Below, piece by piece: positions 16,968 through 25,354 of a stretch of 64,000 bases of DNA. The stretch comes from Sphingopyxis sp. OAS728 (GTDB taxonomy: Bacteria; Pseudomonadota; Alphaproteobacteria; Sphingomonadales; Sphingomonadaceae). How positions within the stretch are numbered: the stretch's first letter is position 1; each line of letters begins with the position of its first letter. Made by a program: the position numbers and the translations under genes. The notes under the pieces are model-generated. The model saw nothing but the letters and a program-made list of their open reading frames with translations. It made no database searches and was not told the origin of the DNA. The stretch spans positions 620,001-684,000 of the forward strand of contig NZ_JADBDT010000001.1 of NCBI RefSeq assembly GCF_014873485.1, read 5' to 3'.

Positions 16968-17183
16968 TCAGAATATCTCGCTATTCTGCTCGATGAGCTT
17001 CTTGGCATCGCCATCCAGCCTATACACCACTTCCTGACGGATGTTGATGTTCAGGTTGATCTCGATCGGCTTGTCGGGCGTATCGATCTGTACACAGCCG
17101 GACAGCGCCGACGCACCCATGATCACCGCAACCGTCCGACCATATATGGCAAGCCTCCTTGCTCCAATGTTGCTTGTCTTCAT
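16968..17183 (-). CDS. ynbE: YnbE-family outer-membrane lipoprotein
   Basis: A 71-residue lipoprotein with lipobox ALSGC (lipidated C30) and the YnbE family body: IEINLNINIRQEVVYRLD. In E. coli, YnbE stacks as beta-strands on the C-terminal end of YdbH to complete an inner- to outer-membrane phospholipid bridge. The start overlaps the ydbH stop (ATGA). The N-terminal stretch before the lipobox, 29 residues, is somewhat long. Confidence 0.9.
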   Translation of the reverse strand: MKTSNIGARRLAIYGRTVAVIMGASALSGCVQIDTPDKPIEINLNINIRQEVVYRLDGDAKKLIEQNSEIF

Positions 17184-20100
17184 CGCATGGGCTCGCTTTC
17201 TGGAGGCTGAACGGGTGGTTGCGCGCCTTTGGCGGCGGCTTCGGCTTCTTCTTGCGCGCGCATCAACGCGGGCAGATTCTGTTCGATCAAGAGCGACGGG
17301 TCGTAAAAGCCCTTCGCCGACGTGAGCAGCTGGCGGAACGGCGCACGAATCTTCACGTTAAAGACCAGTGGCAGTTTCGCGACCTGGTTGGTCAGGAAAT
17401 TGCGCGTCGCGCCTTCGCCCTGCCCCACGCCGCCAAAGCGGATATCGGTCACCATTTCGCCGTCGAGGTCCCCGTTCAATATGATCGTCAGGTCGTCATA
17501 TTTGAGGCTGCGCAGCGCGCCAAAGGCAAAATTGGCGATGACGCCCAGATTGCGGTTCGACAATTCGCCGACATAGGCGAGCGTCCCGCCGCCGCCACGC
17601 GAATCGATGCGGCCGTTGACGATCCGTCCGCCCATCCCGTCGAACTCGACGGGCAAAGTCCCGTCGAACACCCCCGTCGCATTGATATTGTCGAAGCCAA
17701 AGCTTTGCAGGAACACCGCGGCATCGACCCCGACGATATCGAACGACAAGCGGCGCGCATTTTCCGCGCTGAAATCGAGCGTCGTCGGATGGAGCAGCAG
17801 CTTGCCGCCGCCAAAGGGCCAGCTCCCGCCTTCGACCCGCACGCGATTGTCGCCAAGCAGTCGATATTCGATCTCGCCGTCGAGCACGGGAATACCCGGA
17901 TTGAGCTCTTTGATCTTCGCGATCTGGCCCGGCGCCGTCTTCAGCCCGATCAGATCGTCGAAGCTGATCGTCGTCGTCAGCCCCGTCACCGGGCCAAAGG
18001 CAGCCGCAAGGCTGGTATCGGCGGTCGCGAAAGTGCCGCGGCTGGTGACACCGTCGGCGGTCCATTCGATCCGCCCGTCGCCGACCACCGAACCTTGCAC
18101 ATTGGCGACGACGCCGAGCGCAAGGCTGGTGAGCTGGTCGGGCTGGAATGCGTCGTTGAAGCGCAGTTCCCTGACGGTCAGGCCCGCCGAACCGCTGCTG
18201 TCGGCCAGCCGGTGCCGGATCACCGTGTCGAGGATTTTCGTTCCGGTCTTCTGCTCATTGAAGCCCGCCTTCGCCTCGATGATCCCGTTCGCGAAGCGCA
18301 GGTTCGCGTCGCGGCTGACGAGCGGGAAGAAACGCGGATCGGGTGCGGCGTCGGTGAGCAGCAAGCCGCCGTCGAGCGTCAGCGCGCCATTCGCAAAGCG
18401 CCATTGCCCCGCGATCTCGCTCATATTGAGCGGCACCGCGCCGATCTTGCCGCTCGCGCCGCCGAGGTTGCCTGCCATTCCTTGCGGCGTCGCCCGTCCG
18501 CTCAGGCTCTGCGCGCTGAAGCGGGTGACGCTTTCGCCCTCACCCAGCCGGATATCGGCCAAAGCAAACGACCAGCGCATCGCAGACAGGTCGATATTCG
18601 CGGGCCCGCTTTTCAGGCTGAAGAGCGAACCGCCGCTCGTCCCCATCAGTGCGATACCCGGAATGCGGATATCGCCGCGCAGCCCGTCGGGGCCCGCGCT
18701 CAGCACCGGAGCACCGGGCCGGCTGCACAGGTCGATCGCGCTTCGTCCAAGCCGAAAGCCGCTCACTTCGATGCGATCGGCCGCGACGCGGCTGCACCCG
18801 CCGTCGAACGCAAGCGCGCCCGTCGGCGCCAGATAGCCGTTCAGCGGCACCGTCAGCCGCTCGACGCGCCCGCCCGCGAGCGGCCCCGACAGCGTCGCTG
18901 CCGTAGCGAAGCGCATCAACCCGCCCGCGCCGCCCGAAAAGCGCACCGGCGTCAACGCCAGTCGCGCACCTCCGGCGCTATAAGGATCGAGGCTGGCGAG
19001 CCCTGTCACCTTGCCATCCTCGTTGCGATCGAGGCTCAGCGTCCCCGACGGCAAATCGCCGCCCGCGATGCTCCAACGCCCTGTCGCAATCACCGCGGGC
19101 TCGTCGGCGCCATAGAGATAGCCGATGCGGCTGTCGGCGCTTCCAGTGAAACGCGCGCCGCTCGCGCTCGTCAGTTCGGGCGCGATCAGGTCGACGCGCG
19201 CCGTCGGTCCCTCGCCCGCGATCGCGAAGCCCGCGCTCCCGCTTGCGTCAGCGAGCACGCGGCTTAACGCGGCGGTCGCCTTCGCTGCCAAAGGTCCGAC
19301 CGGCGTGCCCGCCAGGCCGCGCGCACTTTCGACGAGCGAGCGACGCAGGTCCGCGCTGCCACTCGCACGAGCAAAGCCGATCCTTCCGTCGAATTTCGGC
19401 GCTGCGCTACCGACACTGCCCTTGGCCTCCAGATTGACCGTCTCGGCCGCAAAATCAGCACCGCGGAGCCGTGCCATATCCGCGTCGACATCCAGCTTTG
19501 TCAGCACTGAGGTCCCGTCAAAACGCGCGACCAAGCCCATCCGGTCGGCCGCGAAGGGCCCCGCGACAAGCCGCGCGATGCTCGCATCGGCTTTGCCCTT
19601 CCAGCTCTGCAAATCTTCGGAAAGTGAGAGGTCGAGCGCGACTTGCGGTGATGCGGCGGTGACACGCCCGTCTGCGCAGGCAAGCGCACGGCCGCGCAGC
19701 GGGCCGACAAGTTGCGGCCGGACATCGCGAACCAGCACGGTGCCGTAGAAGCTGATGTCGTCGCCGTGGCACCCGGCGGCCGCGATGCGCGGCGCGACGA
19801 GCGCCAGCTTTCCGGTGAAATCGCGGCGCAGATTGCCGCCGCCGTTTAGCGCAGCGCCGATATTACCCCACGGCGTTTCGACCCGCGCCCGCGCATCGCG
19901 TAGCGCGACCGACAGGTCGGGCAAGGCGAACGGATCCTTGCTTTCCGGATCGCGGAACTTGTCGAGCGAGCCCAAGGACAGGCGGCCATCGACAAAACGG
20001 CCATAAAGCCGGACGCCCTCGGCATTGATCCCCGATACATAAGGTCCGCGCCAGCCATAGCCGAGCAGCACCTCGACGCGCTTTGCGGTGAGGTCGGGAC

Positions 20101-20347
20101 GCTTCGGATCGCCGATGACGATGTTGGACAATATCTCGCTGCGAAAACCGATCCGGTCGATCGTATAGCGCGCGGGCACGTCGCGACTTTCGAGCTGATC
20201 GCGGATGAACTCGTCGGCGATCGGCTCGCGCGCGATCCACACACCGGCGACGAGGATGATCACCGCGCCGGCGGTCAGCCAGCGCTTCTTGAACAACAAA
20301 GTCCGATATTTGAACCGCGGCTTCGCGTCGTCCGCCGTGTCAGTCAT
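17180..20347 (-). CDS. ydbH: YdbH-family AsmA-like intermembrane lipid transporter
   Basis: A 1055-residue protein anchored by one N-terminal helix (WLTAGAVIILVAGVWIA, about 23-39). The rest is a long run of short amphipathic beta-strands with no enzymatic motif, as in AsmA-like bridge proteins (TamB, YhdP, YdbH). The conserved YdbH C-terminal region is near residues 900-1030: RLLGDNRVRVEGGSWPFGGG, a GVFDGTLPVEFDG motif and YDDLTIILNGDLDGEMVTDIRFGG. E. coli YdbH shares essential phospholipid transport with TamB and YhdP. It leads the ydbH-ynbE-ydbL operon. Its tail is Pro/Glu-rich. Confidence 0.9.
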   Translation of the reverse strand: MTDTADDAKPRFKYRTLLFKKRWLTAGAVIILVAGVWIAREPIADEFIRDQLESRDVPARYTIDRIGFRSEILSNIVIGDPKRPDLTAKRVEVLLGYGWRGPYVSGINAEGVRLYGRFVDGRLSLGSLDKFRDPESKDPFALPDLSVALRDARARVETPWGNIGAALNGGGNLRRDFTGKLALVAPRIAAAGCHGDDISFYGTVLVRDVRPQLVGPLRGRALACADGRVTAASPQVALDLSLSEDLQSWKGKADASIARLVAGPFAADRMGLVARFDGTSVLTKLDVDADMARLRGADFAAETVNLEAKGSVGSAAPKFDGRIGFARASGSADLRRSLVESARGLAGTPVGPLAAKATAALSRVLADASGSAGFAIAGEGPTARVDLIAPELTSASGARFTGSADSRIGYLYGADEPAVIATGRWSIAGGDLPSGTLSLDRNEDGKVTGLASLDPYSAGGARLALTPVRFSGGAGGLMRFATAATLSGPLAGGRVERLTVPLNGYLAPTGALAFDGGCSRVAADRIEVSGFRLGRSAIDLCSRPGAPVLSAGPDGLRGDIRIPGIALMGTSGGSLFSLKSGPANIDLSAMRWSFALADIRLGEGESVTRFSAQSLSGRATPQGMAGNLGGASGKIGAVPLNMSEIAGQWRFANGALTLDGGLLLTDAAPDPRFFPLVSRDANLRFANGIIEAKAGFNEQKTGTKILDTVIRHRLADSSGSAGLTVRELRFNDAFQPDQLTSLALGVVANVQGSVVGDGRIEWTADGVTSRGTFATADTSLAAAFGPVTGLTTTISFDDLIGLKTAPGQIAKIKELNPGIPVLDGEIEYRLLGDNRVRVEGGSWPFGGGKLLLHPTTLDFSAENARRLSFDIVGVDAAVFLQSFGFDNINATGVFDGTLPVEFDGMGGRIVNGRIDSRGGGGTLAYVGELSNRNLGVIANFAFGALRSLKYDDLTIILNGDLDGEMVTDIRFGGVGQGEGATRNFLTNQVAKLPLVFNVKIRAPFRQLLTSAKGFYDPSLLIEQNLPALMRAQEEAEAAAKGAQPPVQPPESEPMR

Positions 20348-20391
20348 GGGAGTTGGCCGATGACGTCATGGCGGCAAAATCTCGTCCCTCA

Positions 20392-20410
20392 TCCCGAACC
20401 CTGTTCAGGA
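20392..20410. repeat. Small palindrome in the ydbH-radC divergent gap
   Basis: TCCCGAAC and GTTCAGGA pair with one G-U across a three-base loop. Sequences of this shape are common as dispersed intergenic hairpins in alphaproteobacteria, but copy number cannot be judged from one window. The rest of the 170-base gap shows nothing clear. Confidence 0.4.
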
Positions 20411-20516
20411 CACGAACGCCGGAAATCCCGTTTCGATGCAGGAGATTGATCCGGTTCGCCATCATCCTTGTCCTATGACCGTTGAGTGCGCGTCACAAGG
20501 CGGTTATTGCCGCGTC

Positions 20517-21200
20517 ATGGGGGACAGGGATACGCCGGATCATCTTGGGCATCGCGCGCGGCTGCGCGCGCGGCTGCTCGACGACGCCGAAGGCCTCGCC
20601 GACTACGAGCTGGTCGAATATCTGCTCACCCTCGCGATACCCCGCCGCGATACCAAGCCGCTCGCGAAGGCGCTGCTCCGCGAATTCGGGTCGCTGGCAC
20701 AGCTCGTCAGCGCCGATCCCGAATCGCTGCGCCGGGTCGACGGGCTCGGCGACACCGGCATCGCGGCGCTTAAGATCGTCCAGGCGACAGGCCTCCGCAT
20801 GCTCAAGGGCGAGTTCCGCGAGAAGCCTTTGCTTTCCAGCTGGGACGCACTGCTCGACTGGCTACGCGCCGACATGGGGCCGATCGACGTCGAGCGCGTT
20901 CGGGTGCTTTATCTCAATTCGCGCAACATGCTGATCCGCGACGAACTCGCGAGCGAAGGGTCGATCGACCAGTCGGCGATCTATGTCCGCGAAGTCATCA
21001 AGCGCGCGCTCGAGCTCGGCGCCTCGGCGATCATCCTCGTGCACAATCACCCGAGCGGCAGCCCCGAGCCGAGCCGGCAGGATATCGCGATCACCCGCGA
21101 CATTGCCGAAGCAGCGGCCAAGCTCGGGATCGCGCTTCACGACCATATCATTATCGGCGGCAGCGATTATCGCAGCTTCCGCGCGATGGGGCTGCTCTAG
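20517..21200 (+). CDS. radC: RadC-family JAB1/MPN domain protein
   Basis: A 227-residue RadC protein. The N-terminal helix-hairpin-helix-like part is seen in HRARLRARLLDDAEGLADYELVEYLLTLAIPRRDTKPLAK and VDGLGDTGIAALK. The JAMM metalloprotease-like motif is HNHPSGSPEPSRQD (His at about 176 and 178). RadC was once linked to radiation resistance; its real role is unresolved. The start chosen gives the usual family length; ATGs 14 and 27 codons further upstream are in frame but poorly supported. Confidence 0.9.
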   Translation: MGDRDTPDHLGHRARLRARLLDDAEGLADYELVEYLLTLAIPRRDTKPLAKALLREFGSLAQLVSADPESLRRVDGLGDTGIAALKIVQATGLRMLKGEFREKPLLSSWDALLDWLRADMGPIDVERVRVLYLNSRNMLIRDELASEGSIDQSAIYVREVIKRALELGASAIILVHNHPSGSPEPSRQDIAITRDIAEAAAKLGIALHDHIIIGGSDYRSFRAMGLL

Positions 21201-21307
21201 CCAAATTTGACTTCCCCGGCCCGCGGCCACATCATCATGACCATGCAGATTCGGCGCAGCCTTCTCCGCTTCCGTCATGACGGGGGTCAACTTCTCGCGG
21301 GCATTTA

Positions 21308-21344
21308 GCCCCGGGTTCCGGCGCGATTGCCCCGAACCCGGGGC
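21308..21344. repeat. Perfect 11-base palindrome between radC and rnk
   Basis: GCCCCGGGTTC (21308-21318) is the exact reverse complement of GAACCCGGGGC (21334-21344), separated by 15 bases. The gap between radC and the next gene is 207 bases with nothing else obvious. The hairpin has no T-tract and could be a REP-type element or a weak radC terminator. Confidence 0.55.
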
Positions 21345-21407
21345 ACCTTCCGTCCAGATATTGCCGCGCGTGGTGGATAGCCGCGCGCCAGCCGGAAAGT
21401 CCGCGCC

Positions 21408-21812
21408 ATGACCAAGACAACAAGCGGGGCCGCGATGCCCTATATCCGCATGATCGACAGCGAAGCCGATGCGTTGACGGAATTGACGCTGCAACAGCAG
21501 CGCGATTCGGTCCGCTTCTATGAATTGCTGCTCGACGAGATCGATCGTGCTGCCATTTGCGACCGCACCGATATCCCATCCGACGTCGTCACCATGGGAT
21601 CGCGCGTGACGTTCGTCGACGAAAAGAACGGCGAACGAACCGTACGCCTGGTTTATCCCGCCGAAGCCGACATTTCGGCCGGGCGGATGTCGATCCTGAC
21701 CCCTGTTGGCGCCGGGCTGATCGGCCTCAGCGTCGGCCAGTCGATCAACTGGCCCGACCGCGGCGGGATCGAGCACCGGCTGACGATCGTCGCGGTCGAG
21801 CAACCCGATTAG
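21408..21812 (+). CDS. rnk: Nucleoside diphosphate kinase regulator / GreA-GreB-family protein
   Basis: A 134-residue Rnk-type protein: a short N-terminal coiled region (ALTELTLQQQRDSVRFYELLLDEIDRA) and a GreA/GreB C-terminal FKBP-like domain (VTMGSRVTFVDEKNGE, VRLVYPAEADISAGRMSILTPVGAGLIGL, and the SINWPD motif close to the GreA signature). Rnk-like proteins bind RNA polymerase or regulate nucleoside diphosphate kinase. An ATG nine codons downstream is an alternative start. Confidence 0.85.
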   Translation: MTKTTSGAAMPYIRMIDSEADALTELTLQQQRDSVRFYELLLDEIDRAAICDRTDIPSDVVTMGSRVTFVDEKNGERTVRLVYPAEADISAGRMSILTPVGAGLIGLSVGQSINWPDRGGIEHRLTIVAVEQPD

Positions 21813-21878
21813 TCGCGCCCACAGCGATGCAGCCGCCGGATCGCTCCGACGGCTGCACCACCCCGCGCGGACTGCCGT

Positions 21879-22328
21879 TTAGGCGCCGCGCGACAGGAAA
21901 CCGGTCAATTCGGTCTTGTTAACCGCGCCCGACTTGTCGCCATCGGCCGAGGCGAACGCCTGTCCGATCCAAGTCTTGACCTCGGCCGATTCGACATCGG
22001 TGCTGGGATCGGTCGCTGCGCGCAGCTTCTTCATCCACGCGCCGAACTCGGCTTCGTTGAGGTCGCCATTCTTGTCGCCGTCATAGGTCGGGAATTCCTG
22101 CTCGACGATCTGGGCGATCTGCGTCGGGCTGGCAGCTGCCGCACCCGACGGTGCCGGCTCGGTCGAGGCCGGCGGGGTCGACGCGTCAGGCGCCGGCGCC
22201 GGGCTGGCCGTATCGGGGGCCGGGGCGGGCTGAGCGGCCGTCGCCGGGTCCGACGCCGGGGGCGTCGTCTGCGCGAGGGCCGGGAAGCTGATGGCGGCAG
22301 CGCCGATCAAAAGCATCTGCTTAATCAT
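21879..22328 (-). CDS. Secreted EF-hand protein
   Basis: A 149-residue protein with a signal peptide ending FPALAQ (residue 20), then a 45-residue Pro/Ala/Asp linker, then two EF-hand loops: D83-x-D85-x-N87-x-D89...E94 and D129-x-D131-x-S133...E140. The first loop is canonical; the second has Ala at position 7 and Asn at 9, and may be weaker. It is likely a periplasmic calcium-binding protein. AGGAG lies seven bases before the ATG. The start region and signal peptide are nearly the same as in the next upstream gene (22352-22639), indicating a duplication. Confidence 0.85.
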   Translation of the reverse strand: MIKQMLLIGAAAISFPALAQTTPPASDPATAAQPAPAPDTASPAPAPDASTPPASTEPAPSGAAAASPTQIAQIVEQEFPTYDGDKNGDLNEAEFGAWMKKLRAATDPSTDVESAEVKTWIGQAFASADGDKSGAVNKTELTGFLSRGA

Positions 22329-22351
22329 GATCTATCTCCTGTCAGTTGGGG

Positions 22352-22639
22352 TTACTGCGGTTCCGATTCGGGTTTTTCTTCGGGTGCCGGAGCGGGCTCG
22401 TCAGCCGGCGGGGCCGGCTCGGCCGCAGGCGGCGTATCGCTCGGGGTCGCGTCCTCGGTGGGCGCCTGATCAGTCGGCTTCGTTTCGTCCGTCGGTTTCT
22501 TGTCAGGGTCCGTGGTCGTGTCGGTCGGCGCCGGCTGCGACTGCGTCGTGGGGGCCGGCTCTTCCGCCGGAGCAGTCGTCTGGGCCAGAGCGGGGAAGCT
22601 GATTGCCGCGGCGCCGATCAAAAGCACTTGTTTCAACAC
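22352..22639 (-). CDS. Secreted Pro/Glu/Asp-rich low-complexity protein
   Basis: A 95-residue product. The first 22 residues are a signal peptide almost identical to that of the EF-hand gene (LLIGAAAISFPALAQTT in both). After cleavage the protein is entirely low-complexity: Pro, Ala, Asp, Glu and Thr, no folded domain and no EF-hand. I assign a GTG start at 22639 because it aligns with the ATG of the paralogue and has AGGAG seven bases upstream. It looks like a copy that kept signal and linker but lost the EF-hand module, or a genuine short linker protein. Function unknown. Confidence 0.65.
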   Translation of the reverse strand: MLKQVLLIGAAAISFPALAQTTAPAEEPAPTTQSQPAPTDTTTDPDKKPTDETKPTDQAPTEDATPSDTPPAAEPAPPADEPAPAPEEKPESEPQ

Positions 22640-22837
22640 AATTATTCTCCTGTAGCGGCGACATGTGGGCTGTTGCGACCCGTCGCCTTTCTGATGGGGC
22701 ATAGGAGCAACCCATCGTCTTTCCGCAAAGTTGCGCCGCCGCGGGGTTTGGCGAAACGCCCCGTCCCTGCTAGGGGGCGGCCCGTCGTGGTTCCGTAGGA
22801 ATTCCGCGACAAGGCGCCCGAAAAGGAAGGAAAATCA

Positions 22838-24154
22838 ATGGTTCCGCGTTACGCACGGCCGGAAATGACCGCGATCTGGTCGGCCGAGAATCGGTTTCGC
22901 ATCTGGTTCGAGATCGAAGCGCACGCGACCGACGCCCTTGCCGAACTGGGCACCGTGCCCAAATCGGCCGCCAAGGCACTGTGGGATTGGTGGGCGACGA
23001 ACCCAAAGATCGACGTCGCGGCGATCGACGCGATCGAGGCGGTTACGAAGCACGACGTCATCGCCTTCCTGACCTGGGTTGCCGAGAATGTAGGCGACGA
23101 AGCCCGCTTCATGCATCAGGGCATGACCAGCTCCGACGTGCTCGACACCTGCCTCGCGGTCCAGCTCAGCCAGGCCGCCGATCTTTTGCTCGCCGACCTC
23201 GACGCGCTGCTCGAGGCAATCAAGCGCCGTGCCTATGAGCATAAGCTGACCCCGACGATCGGCCGCAGCCATGGCATCCATGCCGAACCCGTCACCTTCG
23301 GGCTCAAGCTCGCCGAGGCCTATGCCGAATTCTCGCGCTGCAAGCTCCGCCTGCAGGCCGCGCGCGCCGAAATCGCGACCTGCGCCATCTCGGGCGCGGT
23401 CGGCACTTTCGCCAACATCGACCCGCGTGTCGAAGAGCATGTCGCCGCCAAGCTCGGCCTCACGATCGAGCCCGTCTCGACGCAGGTGATCCCGCGCGAT
23501 CGCCACGCCATGTTCTTCGCCGTGCTCGGCGTCATCGCCTCGTCGATCGAGCGGTTGTCGGTCGAGGTTCGCCACCTCCAGCGCACCGAAGTGCTCGAAG
23601 CTGAGGAATATTTCTCGCCGGGCCAAAAGGGTTCGTCGGCCATGCCGCACAAACGCAACCCGATCCTGACCGAGAACCTCACCGGCCTCGCGCGCATGGT
23701 GCGCAGTGCCACCATTCCCGCGATGGAGAATGTCGCGCTGTGGCACGAGCGCGACATCAGCCACTCGTCGGTCGAACGCTTCATCGGCCCCGACGCGACG
23801 ATCACGCTCGACTTCGCGCTCGGCCGCCTGACCGGCGTTGTCGACAAGCTGCTCGTCTATCCCGCGCGGATGCAGAAGAACCTCGACCGCATGGGCGGGC
23901 TCGTCCATTCGCAGCGCGTGCTGCTCGCGCTGACACAAGCGGGCGCGAGCCGTGAGGAAAGCTATGTCCTCGTCCAGCGCAACGCGATGAAGGTATGGGA
24001 ATCGGACGGCCAGCTCTCGCTGCTCGAACTGCTCAAGGGCGACGCCGACGTCACCGCCAAGCTGTCGGCCGACGAGCTGACCGCACTGTTCGACCTTGGC
24101 TATCATATGAAACATGTCGACACGATCTTCGACCGGGTGTTCGGGGCGGCTTAG
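22838..24154 (+). CDS. purB: Adenylosuccinate lyase
   Basis: A 438-residue fumarase/aspartase-superfamily lyase acting twice in purine synthesis (SAICAR to AICAR, adenylosuccinate to AMP). The N-terminal MVPRYARPEMTAIWS is the PurB consensus. The substrate signature GSSAMPHKRNP sits around residues 263-273. Catalytic His segments HQGMTSSDVLDT and GRSHGIHAEPVTFG are present. AAGGAAGG precedes the ATG at good spacing. It stands alone between divergent secreted-protein genes and lapA/pyrF. Confidence 0.95.
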   Translation: MVPRYARPEMTAIWSAENRFRIWFEIEAHATDALAELGTVPKSAAKALWDWWATNPKIDVAAIDAIEAVTKHDVIAFLTWVAENVGDEARFMHQGMTSSDVLDTCLAVQLSQAADLLLADLDALLEAIKRRAYEHKLTPTIGRSHGIHAEPVTFGLKLAEAYAEFSRCKLRLQAARAEIATCAISGAVGTFANIDPRVEEHVAAKLGLTIEPVSTQVIPRDRHAMFFAVLGVIASSIERLSVEVRHLQRTEVLEAEEYFSPGQKGSSAMPHKRNPILTENLTGLARMVRSATIPAMENVALWHERDISHSSVERFIGPDATITLDFALGRLTGVVDKLLVYPARMQKNLDRMGGLVHSQRVLLALTQAGASREESYVLVQRNAMKVWESDGQLSLLELLKGDADVTAKLSADELTALFDLGYHMKHVDTIFDRVFGAA

Positions 24155-24221
24155 CCCCGGACTGGAATCACGCGGCAATCTGTCATAGGGTCGGCTCCAG
24201 ACCGACAGAGGAGCAAGACGA

Positions 24222-24563
24222 GTGGGTATCCTGCGAACGATCATCTGGGTCTTGCTGACCGCCGTGCTGGTTATCTTCGCAATGGCGAACTGGATTCCGG
24301 TGACCGTGACGATCTGGCCTGGTCAGGTGCTCGACACCAAATTGCCCGTGTTGATCCTCGCCGCCTTCCTGATCGGCAGCGTGCCGATGTGGATCGCGCT
24401 CCGCACGACGCGCTGGTCGATGAAACGCCGCCTCGACGCCAGCGAGCGGCAGGCCGCCGACCTGCGCGCGCTCGCCAACCGGCCTGTGGAAGTTACGCCC
24501 GCCGCGCCGGTCAACGACATTCCCCCCGCCCCCACCGATCTCTTCGCCACGGACAAGCCATGA
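24222..24563 (+). CDS. LapA-domain (DUF1049) membrane protein
   Basis: A 113-residue protein with two hydrophobic helices (ILRTIIWVLLTAVLVIFAMANW and PVLILAAFLIGSVPMWIALR) flanking the NWIPVTVTIWPG turn, which is the LapA/DUF1049 pattern. The C-terminal part is a short charged helix and a Pro-rich tail. LapA in E. coli acts in lipopolysaccharide assembly with LapB; no lapB is here. GTG start with GAGGAG upstream. Its stop overlaps the pyrF ATG (ATGA), so it leads the pyrimidine/tryptophan cluster. Confidence 0.82.
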   Translation: MGILRTIIWVLLTAVLVIFAMANWIPVTVTIWPGQVLDTKLPVLILAAFLIGSVPMWIALRTTRWSMKRRLDASERQAADLRALANRPVEVTPAAPVNDIPPAPTDLFATDKP

Positions 24564-25234
24564 CCTCTCCGCTTTATCTCGCCATCGACACCACGCACCT
24601 CGACGCCGCGCTGACGCTGGCGCAGAAGGTGCGGCGCCATGTCGGCGGGCTGAAGCTGGGCCTCGAATTCTTCTGCGCCAACGGCCATCACGGCGTGCAT
24701 GAAATGGCGAAGCTCGGTCTGCCGATCTTCCTCGATCTCAAGCTTCACGATATTCCGAATACGGTTGCCAAGGCAATCCAGGCGCTTCGCACGCTCGAAC
24801 CCGCGATCCTGACGGTTCACGCCGCCGGCGGCCGCGCAATGCTCGAAGAGGCGAAAGCAGCGGCCGGCACGGGCACAAAGGTCGTCGCGGTGACCGTGTT
24901 GACCAGCCTCGACGCTCCCGACCTCGAAGACATCGGGGTCGGCGGCAGCCCGCACGACCAGGTCGTCCGCCTCGCTGCCCTCGCGCGCGAATCCGGCCTC
25001 GACGGCATTGTCTGCTCGGGACAGGAAGTGAAAGCCGCGCGCAAGGCTTGGCCAGGCGGCTATTTCGTGGTCCCCGGCGTCCGCCCTGCAAACGGCAAGA
25101 TCGGCGACCAGAAACGCGTCGTCACGCCGGCGCAGGCGATGGCTGACGGCGCTTCGATCCTCGTCGTCGGCCGCCCGATCAGCCAGTCGGCCGATCCCGA
25201 TCTCGCCGCGCGCGAGATCGAAGCGACGCTTTAG
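24560..25234 (+). CDS. pyrF: Orotidine 5'-phosphate decarboxylase
   Basis: A 224-residue TIM-barrel decarboxylase making UMP. The catalytic DLKLHDIPNT block carries the Lys and Asp residues, preceded by LKLGLEFF, and the phosphate-binding end GRPISQSADP is visible. VPGVRPANG is also typical. The start overlaps the stop of the upstream gene; 57 in-frame codons further up belong to that gene's region and are ignored. Confidence 0.95.
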   Translation: MTSPLYLAIDTTHLDAALTLAQKVRRHVGGLKLGLEFFCANGHHGVHEMAKLGLPIFLDLKLHDIPNTVAKAIQALRTLEPAILTVHAAGGRAMLEEAKAAAGTGTKVVAVTVLTSLDAPDLEDIGVGGSPHDQVVRLAALARESGLDGIVCSGQEVKAARKAWPGGYFVVPGVRPANGKIGDQKRVVTPAQAMADGASILVVGRPISQSADPDLAAREIEATL

Positions 25235-25257
25235 ATTTAACGCCCCTTATCATTCCC

Positions 25258-25335
25258 GTTCGTGTCGAGCGAAGTCGAGGCACCCTTCGGAGCAGCGCAA
25301 GATCGAGGAGCATCTCGACTTCGCTCGATGCGAAC
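25258..25335. repeat. REP-like inverted repeat between pyrF and trpF
   Basis: Two 22-base arms (25258-25279 and 25314-25335) are reverse complements except at two positions, separated by 34 bases. The inner word GTCGAGCGAAGTCGAG fits the kind of dispersed intergenic palindrome I know from sphingomonad genomes. It could be a transcription or mRNA-processing boundary between pyrF and the trp genes. There is no T-tract. Confidence 0.65.
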
Positions 25336-25354
25336 GAACAAATAGAGTCCGACC

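Noticed and set aside
17159..19267. A roughly 700-codon plus-strand open frame antisense to ydbH
   Set aside because: High G+C leaves complementary frames open. The composition is Arg/Ala/Asp-rich without any domain, while the minus strand encodes a coherent AsmA-like protein.
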